A stretch of 64,000 bases of DNA from Mycobacterium sp. Marseille-P9652 (GTDB taxonomy: Bacteria; Actinomycetota; Actinomycetes; Mycobacteriales; Mycobacteriaceae). Shown one piece after another: positions 18,614-27,187 of this stretch (positions within the stretch are counted from its first letter, which is position 1; each line of letters starts with the position of its first letter). Made by a program: the position numbers and the translations under genes. Under the pieces are notes generated by a model, which saw only the letters and a program-made list of their open reading frames with translations, was not told where the DNA came from and did not search any database. Where the stretch lies: assembly GCF_902652685.1 (NCBI RefSeq), contig NZ_CACRUY010000008.1, forward strand, positions 1-64,000, given 5' to 3'.

Positions 18614-18623
18614 CAAGAGCTTG
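18614..18623. promoter_or_regulatory. KstR2-like operator core in divergent promoter
   Basis: CAAGAGCTTG is a perfect 10-bp palindrome that matches the CAAGnnCTTG core of the published KstR2 motif (AnCAAGnnCTTGnT). The flanking A and T of that motif are not matched here. It lies 27 bp from the acyl-CoA dehydrogenase start and 68 bp from the monooxygenase start. A second pair of arms, CTTGTC (18620-18625) and GACAAG (18645-18650), overlaps it. KstR2 represses ring C/D catabolic genes in mycobacteria, so the context fits. Confidence 0.45.
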
Positions 18624-18690
18624 TCGCCGGTGTCCCGCTGAGTAGACAAGGGCTGCGCGATAGCGCTGGGCCGCGGCGATACTCGGCGCC

Positions 18691-20622
18691 ATGAGCACAG
18701 GCGCGACCGCGAGGGCCGACCGCCCCGGCCGGATGGGCGCGGATCGGGACGAACTGCGGGCCAACTTGGTTCGGGCCGACCCCGGCGTGCTCGTCGCGGT
18801 GCTGGCGCAACTCACCGGTGACGCCGGGGTGGTCGACCGCTACTCGCCGAAGATCACCCACGTGCCCGACCCGCCGGAGCAGGCGGGCACCACCGATCCG
18901 GAGACGAGGGCGGCCATCGTCGAGGCGGTGGTGAGCGCGTTGCAGACACCCCGGTCACTCCACGCCGTCCGCGCGGACGACCCGGACCTGTTCGGGCGCA
19001 TCGCGCCGGTCGCGCTCGGCGGAACGATCGACCCCGGGTACATCCCGCTGCTGTTGGAGCAGGGCGGATTTCAGCCGCCGCAGCCGGTACTGCCTCGCAC
19101 CGCGAAGCTCCCCGAGGACTTCCGGGTGGCGATCATCGGCGCCGGTATCGCGGGATTGACCGCCGCGTTGGAATTGGCCGCCGCCGGCGTCGACTACGAG
19201 ATCTTCGACCGAAACGACGAGGTCGGCGGAACCTGGTACACGACCACCTATCCCGGAATCGGTGTGGACACCCCCTCGGCGTATTACTCGTTGTCGCGCG
19301 ACATCAACGGCGACTGGTCAAGTTATTACCCGATGGGGCCGGAGTATCAGTCCTACCTCGTGTCGGTGGCCGACAAATACGAACTGCGGCAACGCACCCG
19401 GTTCGGTACTGAGGTCGAGGCCCTGTGGTGGGACGACGAGCGTCATCAGTGGGTGATCCGTTCGCGGGGCCCCGGCGGTGCCCGTGAGATCAGCTACGCC
19501 AACGTGGTGATCCCCGCCGCGGGCTACCTCAACCGGCCACGCTGGCCGGACCTGCCGGGGCGAGGGACATTCGCTGGAATCGAAATCCATTCGGCGCAAT
19601 GGGATCCCGGGCTGGATCTGACCGGCAAGCGGGTTGCCATCATCGGTGCGGGGTGCACAGCGGTGCAGATCGTCGACGCGTGCGTCGACCAGGTTTCGCA
19701 CCTGACGGTGTTCCAGCGTCAGCCACACTGGGTGGCGCCGCGGCGGCGGCTGACCGATGATGTGCCCGACTACCAGCGATGGCTGGGAACCCGGTTACCG
19801 TTCTACGCCAATTGGATCCGGCTCAAATCCTACTGGGGAACCGCCGACAACAACTATCCCGTGATCCTCTACGACGCCGAATGGGCGCGTGACCATCTGT
19901 CGATATCGCCGGCCAACGACGCGCTGCTGCAGATGTGCCTGAAGTACATCGACGACGTCTTCGGCGCCGGCAGCGAACTGGCGCGGAAGGTGACGCCGGA
20001 CTTCGCGCCGTACGGCAAGCGGATCATCCGTGATCCCGGCGGATACTATGCGGCGCTGGCCCGCGAGCACGTCGACGTCGAAGCGAGTGAGCCGGCCCGA
20101 GTCAACGCCGCGGGCATCGTGACATCCGGCGGCCGGCAGATCGACCTGGACGTCATCATCTACGCCACCGGTTACCATCTGGATTTCCTTGCCACCATGG
20201 ACATTCGGGGGCGAGGCGGCAAGAAGCTGGCCGACGAGTGGGGGAACCGACCGCGGGCCTATCGCGGTGGGACCGTCCCCGGGTTCCCCAACCTGTTCAT
20301 ATCGTCGGCGCCCAATTACAGCCCGGGGCACGGCGCGGGCCACAATTTCGGCGTCGAGGTGATGGTGCATTACGTCATGGAATGCCTGCAGCTGATGGCA
20401 CTGCGGAAGGCCTCGGTCCTCGAGGTCACACAACGGGCGTACGACGACTACGTGGCCCACATCGACGCGACGATGCAGGGCACGGTGTGGTGCCACACCC
20501 CCTCCGCGCACACCTACTACCGTTCGGGCGGCGGACGGATCGTGACGGCCTTCCCATATAAATTGCTCGACGTATGGCGTGACCACCGCGCACCGGTTGA
20601 GGCCGATTTCGAGTTGCGATGA
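18691..20622 (+). CDS. FAD-dependent Baeyer-Villiger monooxygenase with N-terminal extension
   Basis: A 643-aa type I Baeyer-Villiger-like monooxygenase. The first ~140 residues form a helical extension as in 4-hydroxyacetophenone monooxygenase relatives. FAD motif GAGIAG at 150-155, EVGGTWY at 177-183, the BVMO fingerprint FAGIEIHSAQWD (294-305, with His300), and NADP motif GAGCTA (319-324). It would insert oxygen next to a ketone to give an ester or lactone. It diverges from the acyl-CoA dehydrogenase operon and overlaps the next SDR gene by 4 bp. Confidence 0.85.
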   Translation: MSTGATARADRPGRMGADRDELRANLVRADPGVLVAVLAQLTGDAGVVDRYSPKITHVPDPPEQAGTTDPETRAAIVEAVVSALQTPRSLHAVRADDPDLFGRIAPVALGGTIDPGYIPLLLEQGGFQPPQPVLPRTAKLPEDFRVAIIGAGIAGLTAALELAAAGVDYEIFDRNDEVGGTWYTTTYPGIGVDTPSAYYSLSRDINGDWSSYYPMGPEYQSYLVSVADKYELRQRTRFGTEVEALWWDDERHQWVIRSRGPGGAREISYANVVIPAAGYLNRPRWPDLPGRGTFAGIEIHSAQWDPGLDLTGKRVAIIGAGCTAVQIVDACVDQVSHLTVFQRQPHWVAPRRRLTDDVPDYQRWLGTRLPFYANWIRLKSYWGTADNNYPVILYDAEWARDHLSISPANDALLQMCLKYIDDVFGAGSELARKVTPDFAPYGKRIIRDPGGYYAALAREHVDVEASEPARVNAAGIVTSGGRQIDLDVIIYATGYHLDFLATMDIRGRGGKKLADEWGNRPRAYRGGTVPGFPNLFISSAPNYSPGHGAGHNFGVEVMVHYVMECLQLMALRKASVLEVTQRAYDDYVAHIDATMQGTVWCHTPSAHTYYRSGGGRIVTAFPYKLLDVWRDHRAPVEADFELR

Positions 20623-21506
20623 GCGAGTTGCTCTCCGGGCGGACGGCTTTGGTCACCGGCAGCAGCCGCGGCATCGGCCGCGCGATCGCCCGGCGGTTGG
20701 CTGCGGAAGGCGCCACCGTGGCGGTTACGGCCCGCTCGCACGCCGCGTCGGCGTCCGTCCGCGCCGGCGCGGCCAGCACGCTTCCCGGCACCGTCGGCGA
20801 GACGGTCGGGTTGATCGAGGCCGCCGGCGGCAAGGCATTCGCCATCGCGGCCGATCTCGAAGACGCCGCGCAGCGCGACGGACTGATCGACGCGGTGCTC
20901 GATCGCACCGGCCGCATCGACATCCTTGTCAACAACGCGGGTTTCGCGGACTACTCCGTGGTGGAGGACATGAGCCTGGAGACGTTCGATCGCACGGTGG
21001 AGCACTACCTGCGCACGCCGTTCGTCTTGACGAAAGCGGCCGGGGCGCAGATGCGCAAGCAGGGAGCGGGCTGGATCGTCAACATCGGCTCGGTGACCGG
21101 CGTCGCCCCGGTGCGGCCCTACCGCGACTACAACAAGACCGCCGGCGACGTGATCTACGCATCATGCAAGGCCGCGCTGCATCGCTTCACCCAAGGCGTC
21201 GCCGCGGAATTGCTCGATGCCAACATCGCGGTGAACTGCGTAGGCCCATCGACGGCCGTTCGCACGCCTGGCGCGTCCCCGCTCATTCCGAATGGTTTCC
21301 CGACCGAGCCGGTGGAGTACCTCGCCGAAACGGTGCTGGCGATGTGTCACCTGCCCGCCGCCGAGCGCACCGGACTCGTCGCGTTCAGCCTGCACTTTCC
21401 GTGGGCGCAGCAATTGCCTGTGCACAGCCTGGATGGAACCGCGGTGTTGCCGCCGTTGCCGCCACCGCCGACGGCGAACCCGAATATCCGGGCCGCGGGG
21501 GTTTAG
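20619..21506 (+). CDS. short-chain dehydrogenase/reductase
   Basis: A 295-aa SDR. TGSSRGIG cofactor motif, NNAG, Ser in NIGSVTG and YASCK as the YxxxK motif. A 20-residue insertion follows the second strand (between TARSH and ETVGL). Arg in TARS suggests NADP(H) preference. Start overlaps the monooxygenase stop (ATGA), so the two form a coupled pair, plausibly alcohol to ketone by the SDR and ketone to ester by the monooxygenase (inference). Confidence 0.85.
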   Translation: MSELLSGRTALVTGSSRGIGRAIARRLAAEGATVAVTARSHAASASVRAGAASTLPGTVGETVGLIEAAGGKAFAIAADLEDAAQRDGLIDAVLDRTGRIDILVNNAGFADYSVVEDMSLETFDRTVEHYLRTPFVLTKAAGAQMRKQGAGWIVNIGSVTGVAPVRPYRDYNKTAGDVIYASCKAALHRFTQGVAAELLDANIAVNCVGPSTAVRTPGASPLIPNGFPTEPVEYLAETVLAMCHLPAAERTGLVAFSLHFPWAQQLPVHSLDGTAVLPPLPPPPTANPNIRAAGV

Positions 21507-21531
21507 GGCGCCGCGTCCACGACTCTCGTCC

Positions 21532-22158
21532 TCAGTCGAGAACCGGGTCGTGGCAGGCGCAGAAGCTGTGGCAGACGCGGTCGCGGATGATGACGTCGGG
21601 ACACTCCGGGTCGAACCAGCGGTCCACGACGGCCCAGTGGATCGGGTGCATGAGATACGGGCCCATCAGCCCCTCGACGTCGGAGAACTCTTGCTCGAAC
21701 ACGTGGGTCCAGGCGCAGGTGCCGACGCCCTCGGACACCCGGCTCAGTTGCCAGGCGCGGATGGACGGGACAAAGCGCGCCATCGACGACAGTTCGTGCT
21801 CGAAGCGGGCGACGGTGGCCGGCGCGGTCTCGGGTGCAACGCGGAGCAACAGCGTCCGGTACACCGTGCCTCTCGGCCCGCCGGATCCGACGGGCCGACC
21901 CGCGTAGTTCGCGCCGTTGACGCGGGTAACCGCCGGGTCGGCCACAGCGGCATCGAACGTCGTTGCCGCACAGTCCCATTGGGCAGGCGTGTCGAACCGC
22001 AGGTGCACCAGGACGTCACCGCCGTTGCGCGCGCCCGGCAGCGTCGGCGCCACCACCCAGCGCAGAGCTCCGCTGGCCGTCGCGGCGGTGCGCAGCTCGT
22101 CGAGCAGTCGGCCGCGATCGTCCTCGACGATGTCGAGCAACCTCGTGACGCTATACAT
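21532..22158 (-). CDS. Dabb/EthD-like ferredoxin-fold protein (two repeats)
   Basis: A 208-aa protein that looks like two dimeric alpha/beta-barrel units: one around LRWVVAPTLPGARNGGDVLVHLRF, the other around TVYRTLLLRVAPETAPATVARFEHEL. A conserved HPIHWAVVDRWFDPE segment lies near the C-terminus. Similar small barrels isomerise, cyclise or degrade polyketide- and aromatic-type intermediates. ATG 22158 overlaps the upstream stop by 8 nt. Function not established. Confidence 0.65.
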   Translation of the reverse strand: MYSVTRLLDIVEDDRGRLLDELRTAATASGALRWVVAPTLPGARNGGDVLVHLRFDTPAQWDCAATTFDAAVADPAVTRVNGANYAGRPVGSGGPRGTVYRTLLLRVAPETAPATVARFEHELSSMARFVPSIRAWQLSRVSEGVGTCAWTHVFEQEFSDVEGLMGPYLMHPIHWAVVDRWFDPECPDVIIRDRVCHSFCACHDPVLD

Positions 22159-22498
22159 CGCAGAGATCGTCGACGTCACCGGCGCTCGCCGCGAAGGAAC
22201 GCGACCGCTCCTGCACGAGTTCGCCGATCCGCGACCACCACTGGGCCAGTGCCGGGTCCGGTCTGCCCTTCCAGGTCATCTCCCACCACGCCCGGACGTC
22301 CGGCAGCGTCCAGGTGATGGTGACGGTGTTGACCTCGTCGTCGAACCAGATGGGCGGGCTGACCAACACATCGCGCAACGTCATGCCGCGTTCGCGTGCG
22401 CCCGGGGCGTACTCGACAAGGTAGGCGTCGACGAACCGCCGCGCACATCCCGGCCGCGTCACCACCCTGTCGATGACGAAGACGGGGCCATCGGCCAT
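22151..22498 (-). CDS. small Dabb/NIPSNAP-like protein
   Basis: A 115-aa protein beginning MADGPVFVIDRVVTRPG. The alternation of strands and a central helix (RRFVDAYLVEYAPGARERG), followed by VNTVTITWTLPDVRAWWEMTWKGR, fits a single alpha/beta-barrel monomer. It lies 10 bp after iclR and overlaps the next gene by 8 nt, so the three genes are one transcript. A catalytic role on an unstable intermediate is a guess. Confidence 0.62.
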   Translation of the reverse strand: MADGPVFVIDRVVTRPGCARRFVDAYLVEYAPGARERGMTLRDVLVSPPIWFDDEVNTVTITWTLPDVRAWWEMTWKGRPDPALAQWWSRIGELVQERSRSFAASAGDVDDLCDV

Positions 22499-22508
22499 CC
22501 CAACCGCC

Positions 22509-23315
22509 TCAGGCGTATTGCAGGGAAGGCCGCGCCGGACGCAACGGGCGCAGCCGCTGCAGGGTCGGCGCGACACATTGCGGGCCGTCGTCGACGTTGC
22601 GCCAGATGCCCATCGCGGTCATCCGCACCGGCGAGGTCAATCGCTGGTCGAACATCATCCGGTTCATCGGACCGCACACCGACACCGCGGCCACCGCCTC
22701 GCCCGGCCCCCCGATCGGCGCTGCGACGCAACCGAATCCGAGGAGCGACTCCTCGCGCTCGAAGGCGACGCCGTGCGCGCGCACCTTCGCCAGCTCGACG
22801 GCCAACTGGGTGCCGGTGGAGATCGAGTATTTCGTCTTGCGGACCTGCAGATCCAGCTCGGCATTCTCGTCGCGGTAGGCGAGGATGGCCTTGCCGACCG
22901 CGGTGCAATGCGCGGGCTGGCGGCCGCCGACCCGGGTGGGAATCCTCTGGTCGCCGATCTTGTCCAGGTACACGACGTCCGGTCCGTCCAGCACCGCGAG
23001 GTGCACGACAAGCCCGGTGGCTCGGTGCAATTGACCGAGCAGCGGGCCGGCCGCCCGCACCAGGCGGTCCTGATGCACCGCCAGAGAACCGAGCTCGACG
23101 AGGCGCATGCCCAGCTCGTAGTCACGGCCGCTGCGGCGCAACCAGCGCAGCTGTACCAGGCGTTCGAGCATCCGATGCGCGGACGAGCGGGGCAGGCCGG
23201 TACGCCGGACGATCTGCGCCAGCGTCAGCCGGCCCGGACCCTCGAACGCGTCGAGAACCAGCGAGATGCGGTCGATGACGGCCGTGGGCGTGGCGGGTTC
23301 AGCGATACCTGACAT
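22509..23315 (-). CDS. IclR-family transcriptional regulator
   Basis: A 268-aa regulator. The N-terminal winged helix (about 10-75) includes LTLAQIVRRTGLPRSSAHRMLERLVQLRWLRR. The C-terminal IclR effector domain (about 85-250) contains TGLVVHLAVLDGPDVVYLDKIG, ending in a domain with Cys (CGPMNRMM). IclR proteins commonly control aromatic and steroid catabolism. A GGAGAA ribosome site precedes ATG 23315 and an AT-rich palindrome lies 26 bp upstream, the probable autoregulatory operator. Confidence 0.88.
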   Translation of the reverse strand: MSGIAEPATPTAVIDRISLVLDAFEGPGRLTLAQIVRRTGLPRSSAHRMLERLVQLRWLRRSGRDYELGMRLVELGSLAVHQDRLVRAAGPLLGQLHRATGLVVHLAVLDGPDVVYLDKIGDQRIPTRVGGRQPAHCTAVGKAILAYRDENAELDLQVRKTKYSISTGTQLAVELAKVRAHGVAFEREESLLGFGCVAAPIGGPGEAVAAVSVCGPMNRMMFDQRLTSPVRMTAMGIWRNVDDGPQCVAPTLQRLRPLRPARPSLQYA

Positions 23316-23340
23316 CGATTCTCCAAGTGTGCCTGACCGA

Positions 23341-23367
23341 TATATTCCTAATAGGAATATATTCCTA
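23341..23367. promoter_or_regulatory. AT-rich palindromic operator upstream of iclR
   Basis: Arms TATATTCCTA (23341-23350) and TAGGAATATA (23352-23361) form a perfect inverted repeat with one central base. The second arm also pairs with the following TATTCCTA to give the perfect 16-bp palindrome TAGGAATATATTCCTA (23352-23367). So three half-sites are stacked in ~27 bp of AT-rich DNA within a GC-rich genome. Placement 26 bp before iclR fits an operator covering its promoter. Confidence 0.6.
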
Positions 23368-23451
23368 GCACACCGGCGCGGCGGTTGTCACGCATCACGG
23401 ACCCGCGTCTGGCGGCGGTGTTGTTGGGGCGAAGACGAGGGGGCGGTGGGC

Positions 23452-24918
23452 TCAACCGTTGGCGGCGGAGCGGCCCGCGCGCCGGCCGTAGAAGCTGCCG
23501 TCACCGAGCGAGACGCCGCTGGCGTAGCCCCAGGCGGCCAGGCCGGCGGTGCAGCGGCCCGCCGCGAAGAGGCCGGGGATGGGCTCGCCGCTGACGTGCA
23601 GCACCTCGGCATCCAGGGTGGTGGCCAGCCCGCCCAACGTGAAACCGCCGGTGTTTTCCCGCAGGTCGACGGCGCCTACCGGTGATCCGATCGGCTTCAC
23701 CCACTCGGGCTTCTTGTGCAGCAGCGGATCCTCGCCGCGCGCGGCGGCTTCGTTTTAGGCGGCCACGGTCGCCTGCAGGCAACCGGCCGCCAGGCCCATG
23801 TCACGTTCCAGCTCGGCGACGGTGTCGGCCACCCAGGTCGCCGGCCGGCGCATGAACTTCGGCGACCAAGACGCCATCGCCTCCTGCTGGGCGTCGTCGT
23901 CGATGATCAGGTAGGCGACGTTGTCCTGCTGGTAGAGCGTGAGCTGCCCGATGCGGCCCGGGTAGGTGTCCTCCGGGACGTACCGCTGACCGCGGCCGTT
24001 CACCAGGATGCCGCGCACGAGCTGCTGCGGGTCGATGAAGATCGCGACCTCGGTGGCGTCCATGTGCGCCAAGTCGGCGCCGAGGGCCTGGGCCATCCGG
24101 ATCGCCTGCCCGTCGTGCTGCTCGATGGATGCGGCCGGGCGGCCGGCGATCCGGGGGGCATAGCGTGCCACCATGGCGTCGTTGTAGGCGAAGCTGCCCA
24201 TGGCCAGGACCACCCCGCGCCGAGCCCGGACTGAAATCTCGGTGCCGTAGCGGCGCCCGCGAACCCCGACCACCCGGCCGTCGGCTTCGACGATCAGGCG
24301 CTGCACCCGCACGTCGTAGATCGCCCGCGCGCCGGCAGCGGTGGCCGTCTCCACGAGCGGCTTCATCAGCATGTAGCCGGCGCTGGCCTCGCCCTGCTTC
24401 TTGTTCGACATCTGCGGGACGTGTCCGCGCGGGGCGGGGGAGGCGATGGTGTTGAAGGGGTAGGCGTTTTCGCCGCCGCTGTACATCAGGCCCTGGTCGC
24501 CCATCGGTTCCCAACCCGGTTCGGAAAAGAACTCGGCTTTGAACGGGACTCCGCAGCCGACGAGCCAGTCGAAGTGTGCGACGCTTCCCGCGCAGTAGTC
24601 GGCGACCCGCTGGGGGTCGGCACCGGGTCCCATCGCGACATTGAGGAACGCCGCCATGTTGTCGACGGAATCGGTGAAGCCGCAGGCCTTTTGCAGGGGA
24701 GTGCCCCCGCCGAGGTAAATGAACCCGCCCGCCATCGCTGCGGCACCGCCCCAGGATCCGGTGCGTTCCAACACGAGCACGTCGGCACCGGAGCGGGCCG
24801 CTTCGACCGCCGCGGCGGCGCCGGCCACCCCGTAGCCCGCGATGACGACGTCGGCCTCGTCGTCCCACGAGGCGACCGACGCGGCTTGGACGGGCGTGAC
24901 GTCCCGGTCGATCGTCAC
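23452..24918 (-). pseudogene. KstD-like FAD dehydrogenase interrupted by an in-frame TAA
   Basis: One continuous frame of 489 codons encodes a fumarate reductase/KstD-type flavoprotein, but codon TAA at 23757-23755 (minus strand) breaks it after CLQATVAA. Before it: FAD motif GYGVAGAAAAVEA, RTGSWGGAAAMAGG and GVVLAMGSF. After it the frame continues as NEAAARGEDPLLHKK, then the C-terminal signature GGFTLGGLATTLDAEV and GLFAAGRCTAGLAAWGYASG. The stop stands where relatives have a Tyr (TAC or TAT), so a single base change explains it. Translation would yield a 387-aa protein lacking the C-terminal FAD/substrate part. Overlaps the HsaC-like gene by 4 bp at its start. Confidence 0.8.
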
Positions 24919-25823
24919 AGGCGCATGGCCGCGGGCATCTCACCGACCCACTGGTGGCCCCAGTAGCTGTCCGCGGTGATTTCTTCTGCGGTGTAATAGG
25001 TTTCGTCGACCCGCATGCCGTCGGTGCCGAACTCGATGTCCCAGTCACCGGGGGCGCGGACGTAGAACGACACCATCTTGTCGTTGGTGTGCCGGCCGAG
25101 GGTGGACGACAACTGGATTCCCTCGGCGTTGATCCGGTCCAGCGCCTGGCCCACGGCATCGAGGGTGTCGACCTCCACCATGATGTGGACGACACGGGGG
25201 TCGCGCAAATGGCCGGCCGGGCAGATCGCCAGGCTGTGGTGGCGCTCGTTGATGCCGAGGAATCGCACGCGCACGGGGCCGAATTCTTTCGGCAGCGGCA
25301 CCCGGAACGCGCCGCGGGAGCGGAAACCCAACACCTCGGTATAGAAGTCGAAGAGCCCGCCCGGGTCGATGGCCGGCAGCACGACGTGGCCCAGGCCTTG
25401 ATCGCCGGTGACGAATCGCGCGCCGAACGGGGTGATCACCGGGCTGTGGTCAAGGACCGCGCCGTGGAACACCTCGAGCGAATGGCCCGCCGGGTCGTCG
25501 AAGGCGATCACCTCTTCGACCCGTCGTGCCTCGGCCTCGTCGGGCGACAGTTGCTTGACCGCCACGCCGGCCGCGTCGAGGGTCGCCATGACCCGTTGCA
25601 GCGCGGCGTGGTCGCGTACCTCCCAGCCTATGGTGCGCAACCTGTCCACCTCGCCGGGCACGACCACGATCCGGGCGGCGCGCTCGTCCATCCGCAGGTA
25701 GATCGCCGACGGGTCGGGGCCCTTACCTTCCGCGAAGCCGAGGACGCCGAACGCGAAGTGCCGCCAGCGCTCGATTTCGCTGGTCGAAATCGCGATGTAG
25801 CCAAGGCTTTTCAGGTCACCCAT
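24915..25823 (-). CDS. extradiol ring-cleavage dioxygenase, HsaC/BphC-like
   Basis: A 302-aa type I (vicinal oxygen chelate) extradiol dioxygenase with two tandem modules. Iron ligands by position are His146, His213 and Glu264; the catalytic His195, His245 and Tyr254 are also in place, matching BphC numbering closely. HsaC cleaves the catechol ring of the 3,4-dihydroxy secosteroid DHSA by meta-cleavage. ATG 25823 lies 8 bp after the stop of the HsaA-like gene, and its stop overlaps the KstD-like pseudogene. It is a paralogue-type copy here, with no HsaB and with HsaD 5 kb away. Confidence 0.88.
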   Translation of the reverse strand: MGDLKSLGYIAISTSEIERWRHFAFGVLGFAEGKGPDPSAIYLRMDERAARIVVVPGEVDRLRTIGWEVRDHAALQRVMATLDAAGVAVKQLSPDEAEARRVEEVIAFDDPAGHSLEVFHGAVLDHSPVITPFGARFVTGDQGLGHVVLPAIDPGGLFDFYTEVLGFRSRGAFRVPLPKEFGPVRVRFLGINERHHSLAICPAGHLRDPRVVHIMVEVDTLDAVGQALDRINAEGIQLSSTLGRHTNDKMVSFYVRAPGDWDIEFGTDGMRVDETYYTAEEITADSYWGHQWVGEMPAAMRL

Positions 25824-25831
25824 CACCACTC

Positions 25832-27016
25832 CTAGATCAGGGCACGCAGCGGACCCTCGGGCGGATCGATGCCCAGCGAACTCAACGCCGACGCGTGATA
25901 CGTCGTGCCCGGCATGTGGATGGCGTGCAGTTGGCCGACATGCACGTCGCGCCAATACCGTTGCAGCGGCTTGTCCATGCGGGCCGCGTTGCCGCCCGAG
26001 CGGGCGAAGATCTCGTCGACCGCCGCCACCGCGCGCCACACCGCGCGGACCTGGGTGCGCCGGCCGGCTGCGCGGTCGGCGAAGGACACCTCCTTGCCGG
26101 CGGCGACCATGTCGTAGATGCGGTCTGCGTTGGCCAGCAGCTCCTGGCGGGCGGCGTTGATGTCGGCGGCCGCCTCCCCGATGGCGAACATGACGTAGGG
26201 GTCGTCCTTGATCGCGGTTCCGGTGGCGCCGACGCGCTCGCGCTGGTAGTCGAGGTGCGCGGCCAGGGCCCCTTCGGCGATGCCGATGGTCGCCGCGGAG
26301 ATGCCCAGCGGGAACATGGTCGACCACGGCATCAGGTACAGCGGTTCGGTCATTCCGGCCTCGCGCTGGGCGGTGCCGTCCATCACCTTCGTCGCATCCA
26401 TCGTCCGGTAGGACGGGACGAACGCGTCCTTGACGATGACGTCCTTGGAGCCTGTTCCGCGCAGCCCCACCACGTTCCACGAGTCCTCGACGATCTCGTA
26501 GTCCTTGCGCGGGAGGATCATGTGCAGCATCTGCGGCGGCATGAGCGGAATGCCCTTGTCGTCGCCCAGCATCGCGCCCAGGATGATCCAGTCGCAGTGG
26601 TCGGTGCCCGAGCTGAACTGCCAGCGTCCGTTGAAGATGTAACCGCCGTCGACCGGCTTGGCCACGCCCTGGGGGGCGTAGGGGGAGGCCATCCACGTGT
26701 CGACGTCGTCGGCCCAGATTTCGGCGGCGACTCTGGGATCCGCGTAAGCCAACTGATAGGGGTGCACCCCCACCACGCCGACGATCCAGCCGGCGGCCGG
26801 GTCGAGCGCGGCGGTGGCCATCGTCGTCTCGGCGAACTCGCGGGGGTGGACCTCGAACCCTTGGTATTGCTTGGTCTGCAGCAGCCGGATGAGCCCCGCC
26901 GCCTTCATGAGCTTGACGGTGTCGTCGGTGAGGCGGCCGATCCGTTCGGCTTCGGCGGCCTGGTCGCGCAGCTGGTCGGCCATCGCCACTACCCGGTCGA
27001 GTACCCGTTCGCTCAT
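25832..27016 (-). CDS. flavin-dependent monooxygenase, HsaA-like
   Basis: A 394-aa acyl-CoA-dehydrogenase-fold hydroxylase, the same length as M. tuberculosis HsaA. Shared blocks include AAGWIVGVVGVHPYQLAYADPR, SPYAPQGVAKPVDGGYIFNGRWQFSSGTDHCDW, VVGLRGTGSKDVIVKDAFVPSYR and PLQRYWRDVHVGQLHA. HsaA hydroxylates the phenolic ring of 3-HSA at C4 using reduced flavin from HsaB; no HsaB-like reductase is in the window. It heads the operon HsaA-HsaC-KstD(broken). The promoter should lie in the 171-bp divergent region before the second BVMO. Confidence 0.85.
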   Translation of the reverse strand: MSERVLDRVVAMADQLRDQAAEAERIGRLTDDTVKLMKAAGLIRLLQTKQYQGFEVHPREFAETTMATAALDPAAGWIVGVVGVHPYQLAYADPRVAAEIWADDVDTWMASPYAPQGVAKPVDGGYIFNGRWQFSSGTDHCDWIILGAMLGDDKGIPLMPPQMLHMILPRKDYEIVEDSWNVVGLRGTGSKDVIVKDAFVPSYRTMDATKVMDGTAQREAGMTEPLYLMPWSTMFPLGISAATIGIAEGALAAHLDYQRERVGATGTAIKDDPYVMFAIGEAAADINAARQELLANADRIYDMVAAGKEVSFADRAAGRRTQVRAVWRAVAAVDEIFARSGGNAARMDKPLQRYWRDVHVGQLHAIHMPGTTYHASALSSLGIDPPEGPLRALI

Positions 27017-27173
27017 GTTGGTGTCCTTACGTGTGGGGGCTCAGTAATGGTCTACCGCAGTTCGTGCCGGACCCAAAGGCCTTCCCGATGAGCGGACGCA
27101 AAAGCGTCGATTCCGCCGCGACCGGAGCGTCCGGTGACCGGGAGGGCGGCTGACCAGCCGGCGCGGTCGTCTC

Positions 27174-27179
27174 TACCGT
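27174..27179 (+). promoter_or_regulatory. -10 box before second BVMO
   Basis: TACCGT (TANNNT) lies 8 nt before GTG 27188, which supports that codon as a leaderless start over the in-frame ATG 27134. Confidence 0.4.
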
Positions 27180-27187
27180 CTGTGCAC

